Source of the DNA: UCB3 sp964415605
Lineage (GTDB): Bacteria > Chloroflexota > Anaerolineae > Epilineales > Epilineaceae
NCBI GenBank assembly: GCA_964415605.1
Contig: CAYQBA010000007.1
Location: 1 to 49,706, forward strand
Direction of reading: 5' to 3'
DNA length: 49,706 bases
Of the stretch, positions 41,007-49,170 are shown one piece after another. The position numbers and the translations under genes were made by a program. The notes below the pieces were generated by a model that did not search any database, had not been told where the DNA came from, and was given only the letters and a program-made list of their open reading frames with translations. Position 1 is the first letter of the stretch, and every line of letters begins with the position of its first letter.

Positions 41007-44000
41007 ATGCACCACGATGCGAACCTGAGGCCGGGCGGCAGGCGATCGATCGACCGAAGCAGCGAGCGCCGACGCGTCGCGTGGTGCGCGCGGTGCGGTG
41101 CCACCCGGATGGCCGTCGCGCTCGCCCTCGCCGTCTGGGGCGCCGGAGTTCCCGCCCTCACGCCGTCGAGCCACGGCCAGGCCGTGCCGGACACGCCCGA
41201 TCGGGCAGCATCGCCCTCGACCGCATTCGCCGTTCACCTGCCCCTGACCTTCAACGGCGGCGTGTTCGGGACGGTCGGCCCCGTTCGCCCCAGCCTAGGA
41301 CGCGGCCTCTACTTCACGCCGTTCTCCCTCACCCTGTCCTCGAGCACCCCCGGCGCCGAGATCCGCTACACGCTCGACGGCAGCCAACCGACCGAGACGC
41401 ACGGCGAGCGCTACACCGGCGCGATCCCGATCGCCCGCACCACGACGCTCCGCGCGGCGGCCTTCGCCGCCGGCTATGCCGCCAGCCGCGTCGAGACCCA
41501 TACGTACCTGTTCCCCGGCGACGTCGCCGGCCAGTCGACGGAGCTGGCCCTGGCCGATGGGCTCCCGCTCACGTGGGGCCTCGTCCCGGATGGCCGCTGG
41601 GCCGGGCAGGCCGTGCCGGCGGACTACGGCGTCCGCCCGCCGATCATCGAGCGGTACGGCGCCGACCTGGCCGCGGCGCTGCGGGCGCTGCCGAGCGTCA
41701 GCCTCGTCATGGATCGCGCCGACCTTTTCGACCCCGCGACCGGCATCTACAGCAACCCGACCCAGCAGGGCGATGCGTGGGAGCGGCCCGTCTCGGTGGA
41801 GTGGATCCGGGGCGACGGCGTCCCCAACCTCCAGATCGACGCCGGCGTGCGCATCGCCGGCGGCTACAGCCGGCGGCCCGAGGCGACGCCCAAGCACTCG
41901 CTGGCGCTGCGCTTTCGCGCGCGGTACGGCGCCTCGCGCCTGCGGTACCCGGTGTTCGCGGACTCGGCCGTCCAGTCGTTCGACACGTTGCGGCTGCGCG
42001 CCGGGCAGGCGGACCACTTCAACTTCTCGGCCCACAAGGCCCAGTACCTCCACGACCAATGGGGGCGCGCGACCCAGGCCGACATGGGCTGGCCGACCGC
42101 CCACGGCACGTACGTGCACGTCTACCTCAACGGGCTGTACTGGGGCATCTACAACCTCGCCGAGGAGCCGACCGCGGCGTTCGCCGCCGACCACATGGGC
42201 GGCGACGAGGCCGACTGGGACGTCGTCCGCGACGGGGATCTCGTCGACGGCCGGTGGTCGGTGGCGGTCGAGGACGGCAGCGCCGACGCCTTCAACCAGA
42301 TGCTGGAGGTGGCCCGGCAGGCCCCATCACCGGATCCGCGCGACAGCGCCCGCTACGAGGGGCTGACGGGGTGGCTCGATCTGCCGCAGTTCATCGACTA
42401 CCACTTGATCCAGATCCACGCCGCCAACTGGGACTGGCCCAACAAGAACTGGCGGGCCGCGCGCAACCGCGACCTGGCGGGCGGGTTCCAGTTCTTCGTC
42501 TGGGACATGGAGCACACGACCGCCCTGCGCGACGACCCGGATGACAGGCTGTGCGTCTCGCCCCGCGACCCGCGCACCGGTGCGTGCGGGTACAACGCCG
42601 ACACGCTGGGCGTACAGGATCTCCACGGGTGGCTCAAGCAGTTCCCCGACTACCGGATCGCGTTTGCGGATCGGGTGCAGCGGCACTTCTTCACCCCGGC
42701 CGTGGCCTCCATCGACGCGCGCAACGCCGGCGCCCTCACGCCTGCCGCGACGATCCGCCGCTACGAGCGCCTGGCCGCGGCCCTGGAGCCCGCCATCGTC
42801 GCCGAGTCGGCGCGCTGGTCGACGGCCGACCCCACCGCGCGGCATGCGCTCGACTTTCCCAAGGTCTGGGAGCGCTACCACAAGCGCTGGCCGTACGGCC
42901 CCCAGACGCCCGACCACTGGCGGCTGGAACGCGATCGCGTGTTGACCCGCCACTTCCCCGACCGCACGGCGATCGTGCTCCAGCAGCTATGCGATCAAGG
43001 GCTGTACCCTTCGGTCGCGCCGCCGGCCATGGCGGTCGCCGGCGATCCCCTGACGCCGCAATCGCTGACGTTGACGCCGTCCACCACGGGGTGCGCGAGC
43101 GCCGCGGTCGGCAGCGTCGTGTACTACACGCTCGACGGCAGCGATCCCCGGGCGCCGTGGTCCGGCGACGGGGTCGCCATCTGGTCGGGCCAGCCCAGCC
43201 TGGCGGCGGCCGCCTATCGCGGCCCCGTGAAGCTGCCCAGCTACGCGCACGTGCGCGCCCGCGCCGCGCTGCAGGTCGATGGGCAGTGGTGGTGGAGCGC
43301 GCAGGTCGAAGCCCGGCTCGGGCACCCCCGGCTCGCCGTGTCGGAGATCATGTACCACCCCGACGCCGCGGGGGTCGAGTTCCTCGAGATCCACAACCGC
43401 GAGCCGGCCGCCGTCGACATCTCGGGGCTGCGCGTCTCCGGGGCCGTGCGGTTCACCGTTCCCGAGGGCACCCAGGTGGCACCCGACGGGCATGTCGTGA
43501 TCGCGGCGGACGCCGCCGCCTTCCGCGCGCGCTACCCCGACACGCCGCTCGTCGGCGTGTTCGAGGGCCGGCTCGACAACGCCGGCGAGACGATCGTCGT
43601 CACCGACGCCGAGGGGATCCGCCTGGCCGAGGTGGCCTACCGTGGCGACGGGCTCTGGCCGCGCGCGCCCGACGGCTGGGGCTGGTCGCTCGTCCCGCGC
43701 CGGCCGACCGGGGACCTGGATGACCCGGAAGCCTGGCGCGCCAGCGCCTACCGCGGCGGGTCGCCGGGCGCGCCCGACCCGGACCCCCAGGCCCCCGACG
43801 TCGTGGTCAACGAGGTCCTCGCCGCCAGCAGCCCGCCCCTCGAGGACGCCGTCGAGTTGCGCAACCTCGGCGCGCGGCCGGCGGACATCGGGGGCTGGTT
43901 TCTCAGCGACGACGCGGCAGAGCCGCTCAAGTTCCGGATCCCCGCGGGCACGGTCGTGGCGCCCGGCGGCTTCGCCGTGTTCTACGAAGGCGCCTTCGGG

Positions 44001-44801
44001 ACCGGACCCCGGCGCTTCGCGCTCAGCTCGGCCGGTGAATCCGTGATCTTGACGGCCGCCGACGCCGACGGCGCGCTGACGGGCGTCATGCGCGGCGCCG
44101 ACTTCGGGGCCGCGGAAGACGGCGCGTCGTTCGGCCGGCAACCCACCAGCGGCGGCGTCGACTTCACGCGGCTGGCGGCGCGCACGTTCGGCGCCGACGA
44201 TCCCGCGAGCGTGGACGACTTCCGCCGCGGCGCCGGGGCGCCCAACGCGCCCGCCTACGTGGGCCCGGTGGTCATCAACGAGCTGATGGTCGACCCGGCC
44301 CCCGGTGGTCTGGAGTACGTCGAGCTCCACAACCGCACCGCGGCGCCGGTCACGCTGGCGGGCGCCGGCGACGCTGGAAGGTGGCAGATCCAGGCAGGCA
44401 TCACGTTCACCCTCCCGGCGGGGCTCGTGCTGCCGGCCCACGGCTTCGCGCTCGTCGTGGGCGGTGATCCCGAGCGGTTCCGCCAGCTGCATCCGATCCC
44501 GCCGGCCGTGGCCGTGCTCGGGCCGTTCGACGGCAAGCTGAGCAACGACGGCGAGGCCGTGGCGCTGACGCGCCCGGCGGGGAATGGCGACGCCCGTGGC
44601 ATCGAGGATTGGGTGCGGTTCCGGTCTCGGGCGCCGTGGCCCGTGACGGCGGCCGGCGCGGGCCGCGCGCTCGAGCGGCTCGACCCCGGCGGCTATGGCA
44701 ACGAGCCCGGCAACTGGGCGGCTTGGCGTGCCGGCGGAACGCCCGGGTGGCCCAACACGCGGCTCGAACGGATCTATCTGCCCGTCGCCGCGCAGCGTTG
44801 A
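41007..44801 (+). CDS. Secreted CotH-kinase / lamin-tail-domain protein with LP tail
   Basis: 1264 residues from ATG 41007 (GGAGGA 6 bases upstream; ATG 40980 is a weaker alternative). A long basic N-region precedes the signal helix (about 35-50). Order: 'FAVHLPLTFNG' just after export, a chitobiase-type beta domain with 'IRYTLDGSQPTET' (about 110-165), a CotH-type kinase domain (about 200-560; 'TPKHSLALRFRARYG', 'NGLYWGIYNLAEEP', 'NWDWPNKNWRAARN', 'FFVWDMEHT'), a second 'YYTLDGSDP' domain, three lamin-tail domains ('SEIMYHPDAAGVEFLEIHN', 'NEVLAASSPPLEDAVELRN', 'NELMVDPAPGGLEYVELHN'), and the tail RIYLPVAAQR. CotH proteins phosphorylate secreted proteins; the key Lys and Asp appear kept. Confidence 0.88.
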   Translation: MHHDANLRPGGRRSIDRSSERRRVAWCARCGATRMAVALALAVWGAGVPALTPSSHGQAVPDTPDRAASPSTAFAVHLPLTFNGGVFGTVGPVRPSLGRGLYFTPFSLTLSSSTPGAEIRYTLDGSQPTETHGERYTGAIPIARTTTLRAAAFAAGYAASRVETHTYLFPGDVAGQSTELALADGLPLTWGLVPDGRWAGQAVPADYGVRPPIIERYGADLAAALRALPSVSLVMDRADLFDPATGIYSNPTQQGDAWERPVSVEWIRGDGVPNLQIDAGVRIAGGYSRRPEATPKHSLALRFRARYGASRLRYPVFADSAVQSFDTLRLRAGQADHFNFSAHKAQYLHDQWGRATQADMGWPTAHGTYVHVYLNGLYWGIYNLAEEPTAAFAADHMGGDEADWDVVRDGDLVDGRWSVAVEDGSADAFNQMLEVARQAPSPDPRDSARYEGLTGWLDLPQFIDYHLIQIHAANWDWPNKNWRAARNRDLAGGFQFFVWDMEHTTALRDDPDDRLCVSPRDPRTGACGYNADTLGVQDLHGWLKQFPDYRIAFADRVQRHFFTPAVASIDARNAGALTPAATIRRYERLAAALEPAIVAESARWSTADPTARHALDFPKVWERYHKRWPYGPQTPDHWRLERDRVLTRHFPDRTAIVLQQLCDQGLYPSVAPPAMAVAGDPLTPQSLTLTPSTTGCASAAVGSVVYYTLDGSDPRAPWSGDGVAIWSGQPSLAAAAYRGPVKLPSYAHVRARAALQVDGQWWWSAQVEARLGHPRLAVSEIMYHPDAAGVEFLEIHNREPAAVDISGLRVSGAVRFTVPEGTQVAPDGHVVIAADAAAFRARYPDTPLVGVFEGRLDNAGETIVVTDAEGIRLAEVAYRGDGLWPRAPDGWGWSLVPRRPTGDLDDPEAWRASAYRGGSPGAPDPDPQAPDVVVNEVLAASSPPLEDAVELRNLGARPADIGGWFLSDDAAEPLKFRIPAGTVVAPGGFAVFYEGAFGTGPRRFALSSAGESVILTAADADGALTGVMRGADFGAAEDGASFGRQPTSGGVDFTRLAARTFGADDPASVDDFRRGAGAPNAPAYVGPVVINELMVDPAPGGLEYVELHNRTAAPVTLAGAGDAGRWQIQAGITFTLPAGLVLPAHGFALVVGGDPERFRQLHPIPPAVAVLGPFDGKLSNDGEAVALTRPAGNGDARGIEDWVRFRSRAPWPVTAAGAGRALERLDPGGYGNEPGNWAAWRAGGTPGWPNTRLERIYLPVAAQR

Positions 44802-44923
44802 CCCTGAAGGAGCCCCGCACGTGGGCGCACGCGCCCGCACCCATCGCGGGCCTGACATCTCCCCACATTCCAGCCCGTGGCGGCGTCAGGCAGCGCCCGC
44901 CACGCGTCATGCAAGCGCCATCC

Positions 44924-44988
44924 GTCAGTCAGGTGTCAGCCTGAAGTCAGATTCCGGTCGAGCATCGCGGGGCGGTTTCGACTACACT
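44924..44988 (+). promoter_or_regulatory. Direct-repeat operator and -10 box of the ATPase operon
   Basis: GTCAG occurs at 44924, 44935 and 44946, exactly 11 bases apart, with a weaker GTCGA at 44957 continuing the period. TACACT (44983-44988) is a plausible -10, and no good -35 is present at 44960-44965. This is the layout of OmpR/PhoB-family sites (direct repeats one helical turn apart standing in for a -35). The second gene of the operon encodes an OmpR-type DNA-binding domain, so autoregulation is likely. Confidence 0.65.
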
Positions 44989-45005
44989 GTGGTGCAGAGA
45001 TCGCC

Positions 45006-46985
45006 ATGCCCCAGTCCGCCCCCACGCTCACACGCGCCCCTGAACCCATCGACGGCCGGCCGGCGCACCGGCCGGCGCGACCGCCCCACCCCTACATCCT
45101 GACCCCGCGGACCGCGGGTGTCGGCTTCTTCGGCCGCGAGAGCGTGCTGCAGTTCGTGCGCAACACGCTCAGCTCGCCCTTCCAGAACGTCGTCGTGCTC
45201 TTCGGCCAGCGTCGGATCGGCAAGACGAGCCTGCTCTATCAGCTCATGCGCCCGGGGTCGACCCCGCCGGGCTTCCACCCGGTCTACTTCGACCTCCAGG
45301 GCCGCGCCGAGCACCGCCTCGAGCAAGTGCTGTACGGCCTGGCGCGCGAGATCGCCCGCGCGCTCGGCATCGAGGTGCCGCCCCGCGAGGCGTTCCTCGA
45401 GGAGTCGTACTTCCAGTACGTGTTCCTGCCGCGGGCATATGCGGTGCTCGGCGACGAGCGGCTGCTGGTGCTGGTCGACGAGTTCGACGTGCTGGGCGGG
45501 GAAGAGGTGACGAGCGAGGCGGCCTACCACATCCTGTTCAACTACCTGCAGGACCTCCTGATCGACGAGCAGCGCCACCTCACGTTCGCGTTCGTCGTCG
45601 GGCGGCGCATCGACGAGCTTCCCAGCCGGATCAAGGCGACGTTCAAGAGCGCCCAGTGCAAGTTGATCTCGGTGCTGGACCGGGCGTCGGCGGTGCAGCT
45701 CATCACGCAGCCGTCGCGCGGCGTGGTGGCGTTCGACGACGCCGCGGTCGAGACGCTCCTCGACCTGACGGCCGGCCATCCTTACTTCCTGCAGCTCCTG
45801 TGCTACGGCCTGTTCGAGCGGGCCACGCGCGCCGGACGGGCGGTCGTCACCGCCGCCGACATCGACGAGGACGTCCTCACCACCGCGATGGAGCTCGGGA
45901 TGGGCGGCCTGAGCTGGTTCTGGGACGAGTTCCCGCCCGCCGAGCGCTTCATCCTGGCCGCGATGGCGCACATCATCGACACCGACCCGCGCCAGACGGC
46001 GACGCTGCGCCAGATCGGCGACACGCTGCGCGAGCACGGGGTGCGCTTGCAGGGCATGGAGCTGTCGACGGCGCCCGAGGTGCTGGCCGAGTGGGAGATC
46101 ATCGAGCGCGCCGGCCGCGACACGTATCGGTTCCGGGTGGACTTCCTGCGCCGGTGGATCCTGACCAAGCACTCGCTCGACCAGGCCAAGCGCGAGCTCG
46201 AGCAGGTGAGCGAGCGGGCGGTCGTGCTGTTCGAGTCCGCCCGCCGCATGCATCGCCGGGGCGAGCTCAACCTGGCGATCATGGAGTACCGCCGGGCCCT
46301 GGCGGCCAACCCCAACCACGCCCGCGCCCAGCTCGGCGTGGCGCAGGCGCTCTACGAGAGCAATCGGCTCGAGCCGGCGGCGGACGCGTTCGAACGCGCC
46401 TATCGCCTGGACCCCGAGAGCGCCCGTGACGGGCTCATCGCCGCGCAGCGCGACCTCGGCACGCAGCTCGAGAACGAGGGACGGTTCGACCGCGCTCGCC
46501 CGCACTTCCAGCGGGTGCTCGACATCAACGCGGCCGACCAGGGCGCGCGGGTGCACCTGCGCGACAGCTGGCGCGCCACCGCCGGCGCGCACCTGGCCAA
46601 CGGCCGGTGGGACAAGGCCATCGAAGCCTACCGCGAGGCCCTGCGCTTCATGCCGGACGACGAGTACCTGATCCAGGCCGTCGCGACGCTGGAGCAGCGG
46701 CACGTCGAGGCCGAGGCGCTCCAGCGGCGGCGCCAGCAGATCGAGCGTGCCGTGCTCGAGGCGCGGCTCAAAGACGAGCAAGGCCGGCGCGAAGCCGTCG
46801 AAGCCGGCTTCCGGCGGGCGCTGGCGACGGTGTTCGGGGCCGGCGCGGGTGCCATCGCCGGCACCACGCTGGCCGTGGCGGCGGCGACCGGCACGCTCAA
46901 CCACCCGCTGTGGGCCACGGCGGCCGGCATCGGGCTGGCCGTCCTGTACGGCGCCTACGTCTGGGCGGGCCGCAAGGCACCGTAG
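45006..46985 (+). CDS. STAND/AAA-type ATPase with TPR repeats and C-terminal membrane helices
   Basis: 659 residues from ATG 45006 after a leader of only about 11 bases. NTPase domain: 'FFGRESVLQFVRNTL', Walker A 'FGQRRIGKTSLLYQL' (about 64-78), Walker B 'LLVLVDEFDVLGGEE' (about 154-168), sensor-like 'FAFVVGRRIDELPSRI', and a winged-helix-like end of the ATPase core. TPR-type repeats follow (about 405-560: 'GELNLAIMEYRRALAANP', 'GRWDKAIEAYREALRFMP'), then a charged coil and two hydrophobic helices (about 605-655). It may sense a ligand via the TPRs at the membrane. Co-transcribed with the ATPase-wHTH gene, 76 bases downstream. Confidence 0.85.
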   Translation: MPQSAPTLTRAPEPIDGRPAHRPARPPHPYILTPRTAGVGFFGRESVLQFVRNTLSSPFQNVVVLFGQRRIGKTSLLYQLMRPGSTPPGFHPVYFDLQGRAEHRLEQVLYGLAREIARALGIEVPPREAFLEESYFQYVFLPRAYAVLGDERLLVLVDEFDVLGGEEVTSEAAYHILFNYLQDLLIDEQRHLTFAFVVGRRIDELPSRIKATFKSAQCKLISVLDRASAVQLITQPSRGVVAFDDAAVETLLDLTAGHPYFLQLLCYGLFERATRAGRAVVTAADIDEDVLTTAMELGMGGLSWFWDEFPPAERFILAAMAHIIDTDPRQTATLRQIGDTLREHGVRLQGMELSTAPEVLAEWEIIERAGRDTYRFRVDFLRRWILTKHSLDQAKRELEQVSERAVVLFESARRMHRRGELNLAIMEYRRALAANPNHARAQLGVAQALYESNRLEPAADAFERAYRLDPESARDGLIAAQRDLGTQLENEGRFDRARPHFQRVLDINAADQGARVHLRDSWRATAGAHLANGRWDKAIEAYREALRFMPDDEYLIQAVATLEQRHVEAEALQRRRQQIERAVLEARLKDEQGRREAVEAGFRRALATVFGAGAGAIAGTTLAVAAATGTLNHPLWATAAGIGLAVLYGAYVWAGRKAP

Positions 46986-47060
46986 ACCCGTGGGCTCGAC
47001 CGCCGGCGATCACCCTGCCGGAAAGCGCGACACGCGCACCAAGCGAGGAGCATACGAGCG

Positions 47061-48317
47061 ATGATCGGCAACCCGTTCGCCCCCCATTCGCCGGCGCCGG
47101 CGGAGGCATTCGTCGACCGCGAGCGCGAGACCGACCTGGTCTTCGGGCACATTCAGGCCGTGCAGCGCGGCAACGTCGCCATCAACGGCCCGCTCGGCAT
47201 CGGCAAGACGAGCCTGCTCCGGCACGTGGCCAACCCGGCCACGGCCGCGGCCTACGGGGCCACGCCGCCGGTGTACGCGCTGGTGTACGTCGACGTGCAG
47301 TCGGTGTCGCCCTTCAACGCCGATCGCTTCTGGCGCCGCGTGGCCCAGCTCCTCGCCCGCGTGCCGGGGGTGGACGTGCACGCCCCGATCGATCAGCTGC
47401 TCGCGCGGCCGGTGCTCGACGTCATCGATATCGAAGAGCTCCTCGACGCCCTGGTGGATCGGCGCATGGCGCTGGTGCTGCTGCTCGACGAGTTCGAGTG
47501 GGCGCTGCAGGCCGACACGCCCGAGGCTGAAGCCGAGAGCCGCAACTTCCTGGCCCAGATGGCGTCGCTGGCGCGCCGCACGCCCAAGGTGCTGTCGCTG
47601 GTGGTCAGCACCGAGGCGCCGCTGTTCGAGGCGACGCGGGTCATCGAGTCGTGGCGCGGCTCGCCGTTCGCCACCATCTTCACGTCGGTGACGCTGAAGC
47701 CGCTGACCCCGGCCGACGCCAACGAGCTGCTCGACCGCGCCCTGGCCAATGGGACCGTGGCGTTCAACGACGACGATCGCCGGCGGCTCTACAAGCTCTC
47801 GGCCGGCCAGCCCGCCGCGCTGCAGGCCGCGGCGTTCAGCCTGTACCACGGCCTCCAGCAGAACCGCGGCCACGCCCAGCTCTGGGAGGCGGCCCAGGGC
47901 GCCGCGCTCCAGGCCCTGGCCTTCCTCAACGTACCGGCGCCCACGGAGGGTGCGGGCGCGCCGCCCGCGGCGCCGTCCTCGCCCTTGGCAACCGGGGAGC
48001 CGCACGGGACACCGCCGTCGCCCCATGGCTTGTGGATCGACCAGAAGCTCGGCGAGGTGACGGTGAACGGCCGGCGGGTGGAAAGCCTGACGGCGCTGGA
48101 GTACAGCCTCCTGCGGTTGCTGTACGGCCAGGCCGGCCGGCTGTGCAGCAAGGAGGACATCATCCGGCAGGTGTGGGGCGAGGAGTTCATGGGCGACGAC
48201 GACGACTCGCGCGTCGAGAAGCTGATCAGCCGCCTCCGCCGGAAGATCGAGCCGGTCCCGAATCGACCCCAGTACCTGCGGACCGTCCGCGGCCGGGGCT
48301 ACCGGTACGTGCCGTGA
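47061..48317 (+). CDS. AAA-type ATPase fused to an OmpR-family winged-helix DNA-binding domain
   Basis: 418 residues, GAGGAG 9 bases before the ATG. It has an N-terminal ATPase with 'FVDRERETDLVFGHI', Walker A 'INGPLGIGKTSLLRHV' (about 40-55), Walker B 'LVLLLDEFEWAL' (about 138-149), a Pro/Ala linker (about 293-320), and a C-terminal Trans_reg_C winged helix (about 323-418: 'LTALEYSLLRLLYGQAGRLC', 'VEKLISRLRRKIEPVP', 'RTVRGRGYRYVP'). The receiver domain normal for OmpR proteins is replaced by an ATPase, so DNA binding is probably controlled by nucleotide state. Likely binds the 11-bp repeats upstream of its operon. Confidence 0.88.
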   Translation: MIGNPFAPHSPAPAEAFVDRERETDLVFGHIQAVQRGNVAINGPLGIGKTSLLRHVANPATAAAYGATPPVYALVYVDVQSVSPFNADRFWRRVAQLLARVPGVDVHAPIDQLLARPVLDVIDIEELLDALVDRRMALVLLLDEFEWALQADTPEAEAESRNFLAQMASLARRTPKVLSLVVSTEAPLFEATRVIESWRGSPFATIFTSVTLKPLTPADANELLDRALANGTVAFNDDDRRRLYKLSAGQPAALQAAAFSLYHGLQQNRGHAQLWEAAQGAALQALAFLNVPAPTEGAGAPPAAPSSPLATGEPHGTPPSPHGLWIDQKLGEVTVNGRRVESLTALEYSLLRLLYGQAGRLCSKEDIIRQVWGEEFMGDDDDSRVEKLISRLRRKIEPVPNRPQYLRTVRGRGYRYVP

Positions 48318-48333
48318 GGCTGCGCCGCCGGCC

Positions 48334-49149
48334 CTACGCGCTCGGATCGCCCGCCCGCCAGCGCCAGAAGTGGTCCACCGGCCCGTGCCCGGCCCCGATG
48401 CGCCGCCCGGCGGCGGCCTGGATGGCGCCGGTGACGTAGGCCTTGGCCGCGGCCACCGCTTCGGGCACGCCGAGGCCGCGGGCCGGCCCGGCGGCCACGG
48501 CGCTGGCAAACGTGCAGCCGGTGCCGTGCGTGTTGGGCGAAGCGATGCGCGGCGCCCGGAAGGCCTGGAACCGCGTGCCGTCAAACAGCACGTCGACGCT
48601 CTCGGCGTCATCCTCCAGGTGGCCGCCCTTGACCACGACGTTCGCCGGCCCCATCCCGTGGATCACCCGCGCGGCCGCATAGGCGTCGTCCAGCGTGCGG
48701 ACGGGGGCGCCGACGAGGACGCCCGCCTCGTGGAGGTTGGGGGTGACCACCCGCGCCAGCGGCAGCAGCCGGGCGACGAGCGCGCCGCGGGCGTCGGCGG
48801 CCAGGAGCGGGTCACCGCCCTTGGCCACCATCACGGGGTCGACGACAAGCTGGCGTACGGCGTGCGCCTGGAGGCGCTCGGCGACCGCCGCGACGATCGG
48901 GACGCTGGCGAGCATGCCGGTCTTGACCGCGTCGGCGCCGATGTCGCCCAGGACGCTGTCGATCTGGAGTGCGACGAACGCCGGCGGCAGCTCGAAGACG
49001 CCTTGCACGCCAAGGGTGTTCTGGGCGGTCACGGCGGTGACGGCGCTGGTGCCGAACACGCCGTTGGCCTCGAAGGTCTTGAGGTCGGCCTGGATGCCGG
49101 CGCCGCCGCCCGAGTCCGAGCCGGCGATGGTCAATGCCCTCGGGATCAT
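48334..49149 (-). CDS. thiD: Hydroxymethylpyrimidine/phosphomethylpyrimidine kinase
   Basis: 271 residues, ATG with GAGGAG upstream. ThiD phosphorylates HMP and HMP-P to HMP-PP for thiamine synthesis. The PfkB-fold signatures are clear: 'ALTIAGSDSGGGAGIQADLK', 'AVTAVTAQNTLGV', 'DAVKTGML', 'VVDPVMVAKGGDPLL', 'TPNLHEA', 'VVKGGHLE' and 'NTHGTGCTFASAVAA' with the catalytic Cys-bearing GTGC loop. Full length. It is 21 bases downstream of an EcfT gene on the same strand, pointing to salvage of imported HMP or thiamine. Confidence 0.95.
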   Translation of the reverse strand: MIPRALTIAGSDSGGGAGIQADLKTFEANGVFGTSAVTAVTAQNTLGVQGVFELPPAFVALQIDSVLGDIGADAVKTGMLASVPIVAAVAERLQAHAVRQLVVDPVMVAKGGDPLLAADARGALVARLLPLARVVTPNLHEAGVLVGAPVRTLDDAYAAARVIHGMGPANVVVKGGHLEDDAESVDVLFDGTRFQAFRAPRIASPNTHGTGCTFASAVAAGPARGLGVPEAVAAAKAYVTGAIQAAAGRRIGAGHGPVDHFWRWRAGDPSA

Positions 49150-49170
49150 GTCATCCTCTCCTCGTGTGCG

